From positions 1 through 32,760 of the forward strand of contig JANQQF010000004.1 in the NCBI GenBank assembly GCA_028285035.1: 32,760 nucleotides of DNA. The letters run 5' to 3'. Each line of letters opens with the position of its first letter. Positions within the stretch are counted from its first letter, which is position 1. Under the pieces are notes generated by a model. It searched no databases and was not told where the DNA came from. It was given only the letters and a program-made list of their open reading frames with translations. Both the position numbers and the translations under genes were made by a program. Below, one piece after another: positions 25,330 to 32,760 of the stretch. This DNA comes from Phycisphaerae bacterium. GTDB taxonomy: Bacteria > Chloroflexota > Anaerolineae > 4572-78 > J111.

Positions 25330-26402
25330 TAGCCCAATATCTCTAAGTTAGCCCAAGGGATATAGTGAGACCCCCCGTTAATCGTGACGTGTGCCCCTGA
25401 GGTAATGAGACCTAAATCAGTTGGGGGAGGCTGTAAAGGAATAGCATTTACCTGACCGATTGCGCCGAAGTATTGACCTCGAATAATTCGAACGCGATCA
25501 TTAACCTCAATTTCACGCTGCTTCGGTTGTGGAATATTAGCGGGATTACTTTGCCGAATACTAGCTAAAATTAATGCCGTTTCTTGCCCTGTTTGATGTT
25601 GCTCAGCAGACGTTAAGGATGGTGTTTGGCCTCGCAGATAGATTTCTCTACCACTGAGTGAGGTTAGCATTTCAGAAATCATTTGGGAGATTGGCATCTT
25701 ACCAAATCCCTCAGTCGCAACAACGCAAATTGAGGAGGTTAGCTCACTGTCCAGCAACTCAGCCTCAATACCACCGACTATAATTCCGCTGACTTTCTTA
25801 TCGACTGCGGCCTGAAGGGCTGCCTCGCTAAGTGTCCTTCCCCCAAGAATGATTGTGTTAGCCATACTTTCATCAATCATTGTCTCTGTTAAGTCGTCCT
25901 CGGGTGAGTTGACCACGAGCGTTAGTTCACCGTGAACTTCACCCCCAAATCCACAAGCGCCTTGGATCATGGCGCTACTACTGGCAATAATAATCCCGCG
26001 TCTGGGAATGAGGTTAACCACAAAGCCATGAACCCCTGCCGCTAATTCAATCTGTTGCGGTTCACTCTCGATGAGCAGCCAATCAGTCCCAATTTGAGTA
26101 ACAACTCCTGCTGCTGGGGCTTTGGCAGTACGTTGCAAGAAAGGTAAACGCCCTTTAGGTTCAGCAAGAGCTTCCCCTACCTCAACGGTATCACCTACAT
26201 TTTTTAGAGGTGCTGGCCCGTTACTCGTTATTTGACCCTCAAGCTTGACGATATGGTAACGCTGGGGGACCTCCGCTCGGGCGACAATGTCATTGGGTTC
26301 TACCCTTTGGCCTAGTTGGACCAAAGTTTCTCCATCGGCTGGCAGGAGACGAGGGAGATGGACAAGACGATTATTCCGAAAGATGCGTTGATTTAATTTC
26401 AT
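25329..26402 (-). CDS. Lipoyl-like/KOW-domain protein, partner of the MutL-like ATPase
   Basis: 357 aa from the ATG at 26400-26402, which overlaps the stop of the upstream gene as ATGA, so translation is coupled; a form 13 residues longer is unlikely. Residues about 20-125 contain two barrel-sandwich (lipoyl/biotinyl-like) patterns: 'GQRVEPNDIVARAEVP' and 'VGDTVEVGEALAEPKG', then 'APAAGVVTQIG'. No lipoylated or biotinylated Lys motif is evident. A Rossmann-like middle (about 130-285) has 'GIIIASSSAMIQGACGFGGEVHGEL' and 'GIIVGGIEAELL'. A KOW-like motif lies at about 304-325 ('VNDRVRIIRGQYFGAIGQV'). Cytosolic. Function unknown; the strict coupling suggests it binds the ATPase stoichiometrically. 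Confidence 0.75.
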   Translation of the reverse strand: MKLNQRIFRNNRLVHLPRLLPADGETLVQLGQRVEPNDIVARAEVPQRYHIVKLEGQITSNGPAPLKNVGDTVEVGEALAEPKGRLPFLQRTAKAPAAGVVTQIGTDWLLIESEPQQIELAAGVHGFVVNLIPRRGIIIASSSAMIQGACGFGGEVHGELTLVVNSPEDDLTETMIDESMANTIILGGRTLSEAALQAAVDKKVSGIIVGGIEAELLDSELTSSICVVATEGFGKMPISQMISEMLTSLSGREIYLRGQTPSLTSAEQHQTGQETALILASIRQSNPANIPQPKQREIEVNDRVRIIRGQYFGAIGQVNAIPLQPPPTDLGLITSGAHVTINGGSHYIPWANLEILG

Positions 26403-28183
26403 ACAACACCGACCTGTTGCCCATTCAAGGCGTTTGCCCATTGGTTTAATTGTTCGTGTCGTTTGTCAGCATTATCGGGCAGTCGTAGAGGACGACCACG
26501 GGTGTCAATGATCAAGCCAAATAATCCCCCTTCAATTTCGGAGACTGCACCACGTCCAAATTCACCCAAACCAATATCGAATTGAGCGGTTGGACGCATT
26601 TCCACCATAAATTTTCTGGTATTGGGCAGCGGAACCACACTGAGCTGACCGTATGGAACGTCCAATTCCTCTAGGACTTCATCACCATCAAGCACCCTTA
26701 AATTTAGAGCCTTCTTCCCTGGGGCATGACCGACCGGAGCGATGACTGTCCCTAATTTTAGGAAAGTTTGGGGATGTTCTATGATCTCGACGGCTGCTTT
26801 TGGATGAATCGTGGCCAATGAGCCAGCGATATTCATCACATTATTGACATCCAAACCAATCTTTGTTACACCCCAGGGCTGAAATCCATCTAACAAGGTC
26901 ATGAGAGATTGAGCCAGTTTGGGGTTTTGGGTGAGGGTGCGGCCTGCCCCAATAATAGATTGCCATTGAATGGCATAGTGGCCCTTTCGCCCTAATCCCT
27001 GCCAATGGGTGCTTCCCTGTTCGACGATCAAACGAATCGCTTCACGGGCAACAGCGTTAATAATCGTTAAGTCTTGCTCATCACTGGGCAGGCTAGCTGG
27101 ATACAAACTTAGGTTAAACAAAAAGTTGCGTAAGATATCTAAGGGTATCGCAAAGGGCAGCCAGCGCTGAATTTGTTCCAAAGGAAGTTGCTGCAAAAGT
27201 GTTCCTAAACTGTGCCCCAGTCCGATATCCGTCCGCACGATAATTGGAAAATTTTCCTGTTGGGCTTGCGTGGCTAAGATGGTGCTTTGGCTACCGAGGT
27301 CAATTGTAGCTACATTTTGATTATGATATTGGCCTAAATAGGTCACGATCTGTTCAAGGGAGCGGCTGGTCGGGACAATCGGATGATTTGACCATTGTTG
27401 TAGTGGCTCTAATCCTGGTAGGCGTTCAACTTGATGCTGAATATAAACCTGTTCAATTGCTTGTTGTAAAGGGCGAAGGTTTTCTATTTCTAATGTGGGG
27501 CGAACGTTGTCTACCAAGGTAACTCGTGCGAAATGTTGTAATACTTCAATCACTTTTGGTTGCGCATCGACATTCCCGGCAAAGAATATTTGAGGTTGGG
27601 GTGAAGCCATTACTTCCTTTATACGCATGGCTAACACCTTGGCCATTTCAGTGATCGGTTGCTGGGTACCCCCATCCACTCCACCAACTAATACCAGGGT
27701 ATTGAGCTGGTTTTGATGTAAAGATTTGAGATGTGCTTCTAGCCGACTCTCTCCAGATTGGACAGAAAACGGGGCATCAAGCGCAATATTTTGTGTGATG
27801 TTGGTATACGTTGTTTGAATAGCACGTTTGGCACTATTTACGGACAGGTCTTGAGTTGCCCCTAGCAGATGGATTGGTAATGGTGTGCTTGCACTGGAGA
27901 CAATGATACAGGCATCCACCCCTTGTCGATCGACAGAACGTGGTGTGATTAAATTGCCTTGAATATCCAACAAGGTTTGACGGGTGGCCTGTTCAATATG
28001 ACGGACTGCAGCTTGAACCCCAATCAACAGATTGTGCCAAGGCGATTCGTGAGTACTAGGTGCTTGCCCAGCCGCATTTAGCTCATAACGCCCTTCGACC
28101 AGGGTAATTAATAGAACAGTAGTTGTAACTTGGCCACAATCAATGGCTAAGATATTTTGTGCATTGGTTGGTGTGATGGTCAC
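26399..28183 (-). CDS. MutL-like (glutamate mutase L family) ASKHA ATPase
   Basis: 594 aa. Actin/Hsp70-fold motifs: phosphate-1 'ILAIDCGQVTTTVLL' with Asp15, phosphate-2 'VATIDLGSQSTILAT' with Asp295, and a Gly-rich adenosine-type motif 'SIIGAGRTL' at 409-417. The region 'VLVGGVDGG...' (165-171) through 'VDNVRPTLEIENLRPLQQAI' (224-243) matches my memory of the MutL family, named for an accessory protein of glutamate mutase. The C-terminal 100 residues form a beta-rich tail, 'TRGRPLRLPD'. No glutamate mutase subunit genes are nearby, so the enzymatic context differs from the family name. It starts with GTG (28181-28183) 23 bp after the membrane-protein gene, with a weak ribosome binding site, suggesting coupling. 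Proposed role: nucleotide-driven assembly factor at the membrane (inference). Confidence 0.8.
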   Translation of the reverse strand: MTITPTNAQNILAIDCGQVTTTVLLITLVEGRYELNAAGQAPSTHESPWHNLLIGVQAAVRHIEQATRQTLLDIQGNLITPRSVDRQGVDACIIVSSASTPLPIHLLGATQDLSVNSAKRAIQTTYTNITQNIALDAPFSVQSGESRLEAHLKSLHQNQLNTLVLVGGVDGGTQQPITEMAKVLAMRIKEVMASPQPQIFFAGNVDAQPKVIEVLQHFARVTLVDNVRPTLEIENLRPLQQAIEQVYIQHQVERLPGLEPLQQWSNHPIVPTSRSLEQIVTYLGQYHNQNVATIDLGSQSTILATQAQQENFPIIVRTDIGLGHSLGTLLQQLPLEQIQRWLPFAIPLDILRNFLFNLSLYPASLPSDEQDLTIINAVAREAIRLIVEQGSTHWQGLGRKGHYAIQWQSIIGAGRTLTQNPKLAQSLMTLLDGFQPWGVTKIGLDVNNVMNIAGSLATIHPKAAVEIIEHPQTFLKLGTVIAPVGHAPGKKALNLRVLDGDEVLEELDVPYGQLSVVPLPNTRKFMVEMRPTAQFDIGLGEFGRGAVSEIEGGLFGLIIDTRGRPLRLPDNADKRHEQLNQWANALNGQQVGVV

Positions 28184-28206
28184 TTAAATCGTTCCAAATA
28201 ATGAGG

Positions 28207-28842
28207 CTATCCGCCCAGCAAAAACTGTAAGCGGGAAATTAATAAAGCTACTCGGGCCCCGACGGTATTGGCGAATAAGGCCCCTAAGGTAAAGATAATC
28301 ATCAGTCGGCCTATTCCCGCCCAAAATCGAACCCATCCCTCACGAAGACCACTTAATGGTCCCTGGTTTCGTACGACAAACATAAAATAGTATAGAGTAC
28401 CCAGTGTTCCTAATGTAATAATTATGAGGTCTAACACTTGAACAGGATCAAAATCGGCATTGGAACGAAATGAGACAATCGCGGCTGAAACTTGGGGAAT
28501 AAGGCTGCCAAAAAGTGCGCCTCCAATAGCTAGGGCTGCTCCGACACCAAGAACAAAGGCTAGAGTAATACTGCCCAACGTATTTCCCCACGCATTCTGA
28601 GGAATAAAACGCATTTTGAACAATAGAAACAGACATAACAAAAAGCCCAAGATCGTTACATTTGTTGGGCCTGTGGTGATGGCTGGAATGAATACTTGAT
28701 AAATAATGACGATGGTGGCGTAGCCTAAGGCAACCCCTACAAAAATATGAGTGGCTAACTTGAATAGCACATTATCCCCAAAGATGTAGCTAAATACCAT
28801 CACTGTAAGAATAAGTGCAAGAATTGTTCCCAGAGAGGCCAT
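28207..28842 (-). CDS. Polytopic membrane protein (about six helices)
   Basis: 211 aa. Hydrophobic segments at about 4-22, 29-52, 63-78, 87-112, 133-155 and 172-205 (the last may be one long or two short helices). Only short, mildly charged loops, such as 'RNQGPLSGLREGWVRFW' at about 157-173. No signal peptide and no transporter or enzyme motif recognised. The start ATG is 4 bp after the stop of the giant repeat protein, and its ribosome binding site AGGAGG lies inside that gene's last codons, so the two are translationally linked. It probably forms the membrane platform of the four-gene operon (inference). Confidence 0.8.
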   Translation of the reverse strand: MASLGTILALILTVMVFSYIFGDNVLFKLATHIFVGVALGYATIVIIYQVFIPAITTGPTNVTILGFLLCLFLLFKMRFIPQNAWGNTLGSITLAFVLGVGAALAIGGALFGSLIPQVSAAIVSFRSNADFDPVQVLDLIIITLGTLGTLYYFMFVVRNQGPLSGLREGWVRFWAGIGRLMIIFTLGALFANTVGARVALLISRLQFLLGG

Positions 28843-28846
28843 AAAT

Positions 28847-31800
28847 TTAGCCGTCCTCCTCCGCTAAAAGTGACTCATCTTTGCTATCGGTGTTGGCTGT
28901 TCCTTTGGCTTGAGTGTCTGTATTAATGGAAGGCATCCACCCCCTAATCGTGGCGATAGAGGTTAAAATGACAATCAGCAGATGAGCAATGCTTTGACTA
29001 TCAAGCATTTGGCGGGCTGGACCGATTTGTCGACGTGCAGCTTCCACAGCCGCCGCCCCATTAATACCTGATAACAGTCCGTCCAACTGATCGCTATCCC
29101 GATACGCGTGCAGGAAGGGGCTGGTGGTGGCACTAGCCCCAGCGAGTAGGAATCGCTCGCCATCCGTTGGTTCCAAAGCCAAAGCCATTTGTTCCACCCA
29201 CCATTGGCCTGAGGTAGGATTATCTGTAAGGGTAACTACGACATCCACATCACTAATGTTTTCGATAGCTTGCCAATCGATTCGCACGGCATCAGAGAAA
29301 GTGAGCCCCTCCTCGAAATCTGCCAAGCCTGAGAATACCGTTTCTCCGGTTGCGATTTGACGTACCCCCGTGACCTGACCTGGAACATAGCCCAGATTGA
29401 GCATCTCTTCGCCATATACTTCATCTCGTTGTTCTATGAGCTGTTGGGCTAACATTGCTCCTTCGGGTTCGAGGCTGATGAAGATGAGCCGCATCCCCTG
29501 ACCCCGTAACCGTCCAACAATGGCCTCGGCCAATGGCATCATTTCACCCTGAGTGGCGGTCGTGAAATCAACAGAAATTAGCCCAACAGAACCGGGCTGC
29601 TGCAAATCAATGACTCCCAATTCTTCGCTAATCAATTCGCGGCGTTGACGACTAAGTAGATCACTCTCATTCCCTTCGGCCGGCTCACTCCAGCTGAATT
29701 CACGACCAAAGTCCGTTGCCCGAACACCTGGGATGAGCGGGAGGGCAATCAGAATGATGAATAACAAATATAAGATGGTTCGAAGCAAATTGCCTGATCG
29801 CGTAGATTTTGGCAGTGCTTCAGGAATATCAAGCGGTTGGGGGGCGGTAGTTGTGATTGTTTGAAACTGTTCAATCGCATCCTGAAGCGTGTCAGTTTTG
29901 GCATTGGCAAATAGATCGAGATTTGGGCCGGCCGAACTCTTTGGCTCCATAGGCCGCAACACGCCTAACCCAGCCATTGTTTGGATTGTTTCAGAGACAC
30001 CAGAACGCTCTCCTCTAGCTCCAGATGGACTTTGTAGTGTTTCTAACCAATCCGGAGAGAGTGTATCGGTATCCTCAGTAGAGGCTTCTGTTGGAGTAGT
30101 CATGGGAGGAGGTATTGAAGCCAGGGTAGCTTCTGAATCAGTCATCAGTGCTGTTGCTTCATCGGGTACCAAGGCTGGTGAAGCGACGGAATCTGAGTCG
30201 AAGGCATCTGTTGTAGATGAGTCTGGAATATCCTCAGCTGAGTCCCGAAGACCCGTTAGCCAATCTGGTACGGCTTCTGGCGCTTTTGTCTCAGAAGTTG
30301 AGGCTACATCTTTGTTGCTATCTGTGGCTAGCCACTCTGGTGTATTTGGGGTGGTTGTTGTATCTGGGGCAGAAAGCCACTCTGGAATAGCTGGCTCATC
30401 TTGCGCTTCATCAGAAAGTGCATCAACTTCCTGTGCCAATGTTGTATCAGTGCCTGCCTCAGCCGCAGCCCCAGAAAGCCAGTCTGGAATTTCCGTTGAG
30501 GCAGAGTCATCTACACTTACAAGGTCAGTCTCATTATCTTCCTTTAACCAATCTGGTGTTTCTGGCTCACTTTCAAATGCCTCAGCCTGAATCTCATCGG
30601 GATGCTCGGAAAGTGTATCGGTCGTATCAGACCCGGACTCCACAGTTAGCCAACTTGGGATTTCGGGAGCTTCCGTTACATCTTCATTAAATTCAGTGCC
30701 ACTATCTTCTGTTGGCTCAGATGCCTGTAGATTTGTAATCCAAGACGGAGGTGCTTCCTCATCAGCCTCACTGCTTGGTGTTTCCTCAGTCTCCGAAGGT
30801 GCACCTGCTGGCGGCGATATCGGCGCTTCGGATTGAGGAGTGTCAGGCGTGAGCCAATCAGGTGTGTCTGATTCCTCTCCCAACTCTTCAGGTGCGTCTG
30901 TTGGCTCAGATGCTTGTAGATTTGTAATCCAAGAAGGAGGTGCTTCCTCATCAGCCTCACTGCTTGGTGTTGCCTCAGTCTCCGAAGGTGCATCTGCTGG
31001 CGATATCGGCGCTTCGGATTGAGGAGTGTCAGGCGTGAGCCAATCAGGTGTGTCTGATTCCTTTTCCAATTCTGCAGCTATCGATGAGTCTATTTGCTCG
31101 GCGGGAGGCTCAGTATCCAACCAGTCTGGTATTGTTTGTGAGCTACTGTCATCGGGCGAGGTTTCTACTTCAGATTGTGTGGTATCAACAGCTAACCAAT
31201 CAGGAACTTCGTCCGTCGGGCTTTCTTCTGTCAGCCATTCAGAAGTTGTTGTGGTAGGCGTTTCTGGCGTTTGTTCGGACAACCAATCTGGTGTTTCAAT
31301 TTGTGTATCAGCTTCAGAATCAGCTGTGTCTGTTAACCAATCAGGTACAGTTGATGTATAGGTATCCTCTGAAGGTGTAACAGGTTCAGGGGAAGAGGCT
31401 GTCAACCAACTGGGTGTTTCAGGTGGAGTCTCGACTTCAACAGTTGGGTCACTGGCTAACCAATCTGGTGTTGGCTCATCTGCCTCACTTGTCTCAGGCG
31501 TAAGCCAATCAGGCACACGATCATCATCAGATACGGCTTCTTCAACAGCCTCTGATGTTTCGGTAAGATCATTAGATGTTGTCACTTCTTCGGCTGGGGA
31601 TGACGTGTCATCCTGTAACCAGCGTAAGGCCCCACTTGGTTGGTCAGAGTCTTCTGGGATATCATCAGTTAGCCAGGCTGGCACTTCAGCTTCATCTGTT
31701 TCTTTTTCTTCAGCAAGTTCAGCCGGCTTGGCTGTGGTCTCTCCTGCCTCTGGTTCAGTGGTAAGTTGGCCTGTTTGTTGTACATGTTGTGCATACAAAT

Positions 31801-32760
31801 CTTGGGCAGCCCGAATGCCAGCCATCCAAAGGGGCTCGTCATTATCGCCTGCCTCTTCTGAAGACTCAGGTGTATCATCTGTTACGGATGCTACTATCTC
31901 ATTTGGCTCAGCAGATGGTGGCTGTTCAGCGTCAGGGTCCGGTAGGTTTGTTAACCAATCGGGTACATCTTCAGGTGTTGCCTCCGATGATTGAGGCATG
32001 TCCTCAATTGGCTCGGGTTCTGGATGTAGTTCTTCTTCATCAGCTTGATCAGAAACAAGAACATCCGGCGTTGGCTCAGGTGCCGGTGAGTGATCGTGTT
32101 CTTGGTCGGGTACATTGAGTAACCAATCAGGTTCATCCTCTTGATCCGACTCAACAGTACCTTCTTCCGTTGTATCAGCTTCAGCCACAACATCATCAGG
32201 GGACTCGTTAACTAGCCAATCAGGAATATCATCTGTTGATTCATCTGTAGGCCCTACAGAAATACCAATTCCAGTTGCCTCTACTTCGGCAGCTGAAGGT
32301 AAGCTTTTGAGCCAGTCTGTGTCATTGGTTTCACTCTCTAGCTCAGAAGCAGGTGCTTCAATGTCGGAGGAATCTTCTAATAACCAAACAGGGGTGTCAT
32401 CAGAGGTCTCTGCCTCTGTTTCTTCTAACACCTCGTCACTACTACGTTGCCGCAGGCTGCTCAACCAATCATTACCATCATCTGGCTTATCCTCTATCAG
32501 CTCGGCACCCTCATCAGTAAGCCGGTCTGGTGTATCTGGCTCCGTGGCCTCGGACGTGAGTGGTTCAGTCAGTGTTTCGTCAGTTTCTGCCAACCAAGGG
32601 GGGATATCGGAAGCTTTAGTGGTCTGGGTTTCCTGGGGAGCAGGCTCAGGTGTATCAAGCAGTCCGGTGTGAGGAGCTTGAGGCAAGTCCGTGAGCCAGT
32701 CTGGTGTGTCTGGTTCTTCAGTTTTGGACACGGCTGGTTCAGGCGATGGTGCATCAGTCT
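28847..32760 (-). CDS. Giant acidic protein with ~31 PDWL-type motifs and a membrane-anchored C-terminal domain (5' end beyond window)
   Basis: At least 1304 codons are open to the window edge; a GTG at 32729-32731 is not a credible start because the same repetitive sequence continues upstream of it. Numbering from that GTG, residues 1-940 are disordered, rich in Asp/Glu/Thr/Ser/Pro, and carry about 31 copies of a motif (V/I/T)-P-(D/S/E)-W-(L/I)-(T/S/A), spaced by 15-60 acidic residues. A membrane helix follows at about 981-1002, a folded domain at 1003-1245 ('GLISVDF...LAEAIVGRLRGQGMRLIFISLEP...'), a second helix at about 1246-1264, and an acidic tail. A Trp in a hydrophobic turn flanked by acid is typical of short linear motifs that bind a partner groove. 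The long part is probably cytosolic. No known family. Confidence 0.8.
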   Translation of the reverse strand, partial: TDAPSPEPAVSKTEEPDTPDWLTDLPQAPHTGLLDTPEPAPQETQTTKASDIPPWLAETDETLTEPLTSEATEPDTPDRLTDEGAELIEDKPDDGNDWLSSLRQRSSDEVLEETEAETSDDTPVWLLEDSSDIEAPASELESETNDTDWLKSLPSAAEVEATGIGISVGPTDESTDDIPDWLVNESPDDVVAEADTTEEGTVESDQEDEPDWLLNVPDQEHDHSPAPEPTPDVLVSDQADEEELHPEPEPIEDMPQSSEATPEDVPDWLTNLPDPDAEQPPSAEPNEIVASVTDDTPESSEEAGDNDEPLWMAGIRAAQDLYAQHVQQTGQLTTEPEAGETTAKPAELAEEKETDEAEVPAWLTDDIPEDSDQPSGALRWLQDDTSSPAEEVTTSNDLTETSEAVEEAVSDDDRVPDWLTPETSEADEPTPDWLASDPTVEVETPPETPSWLTASSPEPVTPSEDTYTSTVPDWLTDTADSEADTQIETPDWLSEQTPETPTTTTSEWLTEESPTDEVPDWLAVDTTQSEVETSPDDSSSQTIPDWLDTEPPAEQIDSSIAAELEKESDTPDWLTPDTPQSEAPISPADAPSETEATPSSEADEEAPPSWITNLQASEPTDAPEELGEESDTPDWLTPDTPQSEAPISPPAGAPSETEETPSSEADEEAPPSWITNLQASEPTEDSGTEFNEDVTEAPEIPSWLTVESGSDTTDTLSEHPDEIQAEAFESEPETPDWLKEDNETDLVSVDDSASTEIPDWLSGAAAEAGTDTTLAQEVDALSDEAQDEPAIPEWLSAPDTTTTPNTPEWLATDSNKDVASTSETKAPEAVPDWLTGLRDSAEDIPDSSTTDAFDSDSVASPALVPDEATALMTDSEATLASIPPPMTTPTEASTEDTDTLSPDWLETLQSPSGARGERSGVSETIQTMAGLGVLRPMEPKSSAGPNLDLFANAKTDTLQDAIEQFQTITTTAPQPLDIPEALPKSTRSGNLLRTILYLLFIILIALPLIPGVRATDFGREFSWSEPAEGNESDLLSRQRRELISEELGVIDLQQPGSVGLISVDFTTATQGEMMPLAEAIVGRLRGQGMRLIFISLEPEGAMLAQQLIEQRDEVYGEEMLNLGYVPGQVTGVRQIATGETVFSGLADFEEGLTFSDAVRIDWQAIENISDVDVVVTLTDNPTSGQWWVEQMALALEPTDGERFLLAGASATTSPFLHAYRDSDQLDGLLSGINGAAAVEAARRQIGPARQMLDSQSIAHLLIVILTSIATIRGWMPSINTDTQAKGTANTDSKDESLLAEEDG
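30711..31062. repeat. Recent 189-bp tandem duplication inside the PDWL gene
   Basis: 30711-30876 and 30900-31062 are nearly identical, with a few substitutions and one in-frame 3-bp difference; the period is 189 bp (63 codons). Each unit encodes one T-P-D-W-L-T-P-D-T and one P-P-S-W-I-T-N-L-Q motif, showing that motif number grows by in-frame duplication. Confidence 0.85.

Noticed and set aside
26399..28183. DnaK missing from the grpE-dnaJ block, replaced by this actin-fold ATPase
   Set aside because: It has MutL-family features and lacks the DnaK substrate-binding domain and DnaK signatures.
29889..30590. Long plus-strand ORF (233 codons) opposite the PDWL gene, rich in Ser/Val/Ala
   Set aside because: It is the antisense shadow of the repetitive acidic coding sequence; no ribosome binding site and only low-complexity composition.
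30711..31062. CRISPR-like array in the repetitive PDWL gene
   Set aside because: Repeats are long, in frame and coding, without uniform short repeats and unique spacers.

Overview
The window looks like a chromosomal segment of a Chloroflexota bacterium (Anaerolineae/Caldilineae-like; phylum inferred, class uncertain). Pointers are a MutL-like actin-fold ATPase of about 590 aa, a BTAD/AfsR-type regulator, a CSLREA/beta-helix/Calx-beta surface protein, secreted lamin-tail proteins, and response regulators resembling the receiver part of Chloroflexota CpaE-like proteins. Base composition is moderate, ribosome binding sites are mostly GGAGG-like, and intrinsic terminators are common. No rRNA, tRNA, CRISPR array or prophage was recognised.

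Layout. (1) 196-3555 is a secreted LTD-PHP-LTD-OB protein whose Shine-Dalgarno sits in a hairpin loop. It converges with a tandem pseudo-receiver protein (3552-4337, minus). (2) 4338-7186 holds a BTAD regulator, several hairpins and terminators, a 77-aa protein with an overlapping upstream ORF, and a leader that folds into a multibranched RNA. (3) 7187-10519 is a surface protein ending in an LPETG-type signal. (4) A Lon protease follows (10701-13139), then a helical unknown and a calcineurin-like phosphoesterase on the minus strand. A 17-TPR membrane-anchored protein (15095-17176) follows, with striking inverted repeats upstream. (5) 17235-21678 (minus) is a heat-shock block: clpB, then grpE-dnaJ, without dnaK. 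(6) Two small membrane proteins and a TIGR03032-type beta-propeller-like protein follow. (7) A complete 1109-bp insertion sequence with an 8-bp target duplication lies in a convergent intergenic gap. (8) 25329-32760 (minus) is a tightly packed four-gene operon: a giant acidic protein with about 31 tryptophan motifs of the PDWL type, a polytopic membrane protein, a MutL-like ASKHA ATPase, and a lipoyl-like/KOW protein.

The two strongest unexplained signals are these. First, the clpB and grpE promoters share four heptamers of consensus CTARCAC at exact 11-bp intervals, each array ending exactly 8 bp before a -10-like hexamer. This is the geometry of SARP/OmpR-class activator sites and suggests positive control of chaperone genes instead of CIRCE/HrcA. 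Second, the four-gene PDWL/ASKHA operon looks like an undescribed membrane-associated assembly in which an actin-fold ATPase is paired with a multivalent short-linear-motif scaffold.
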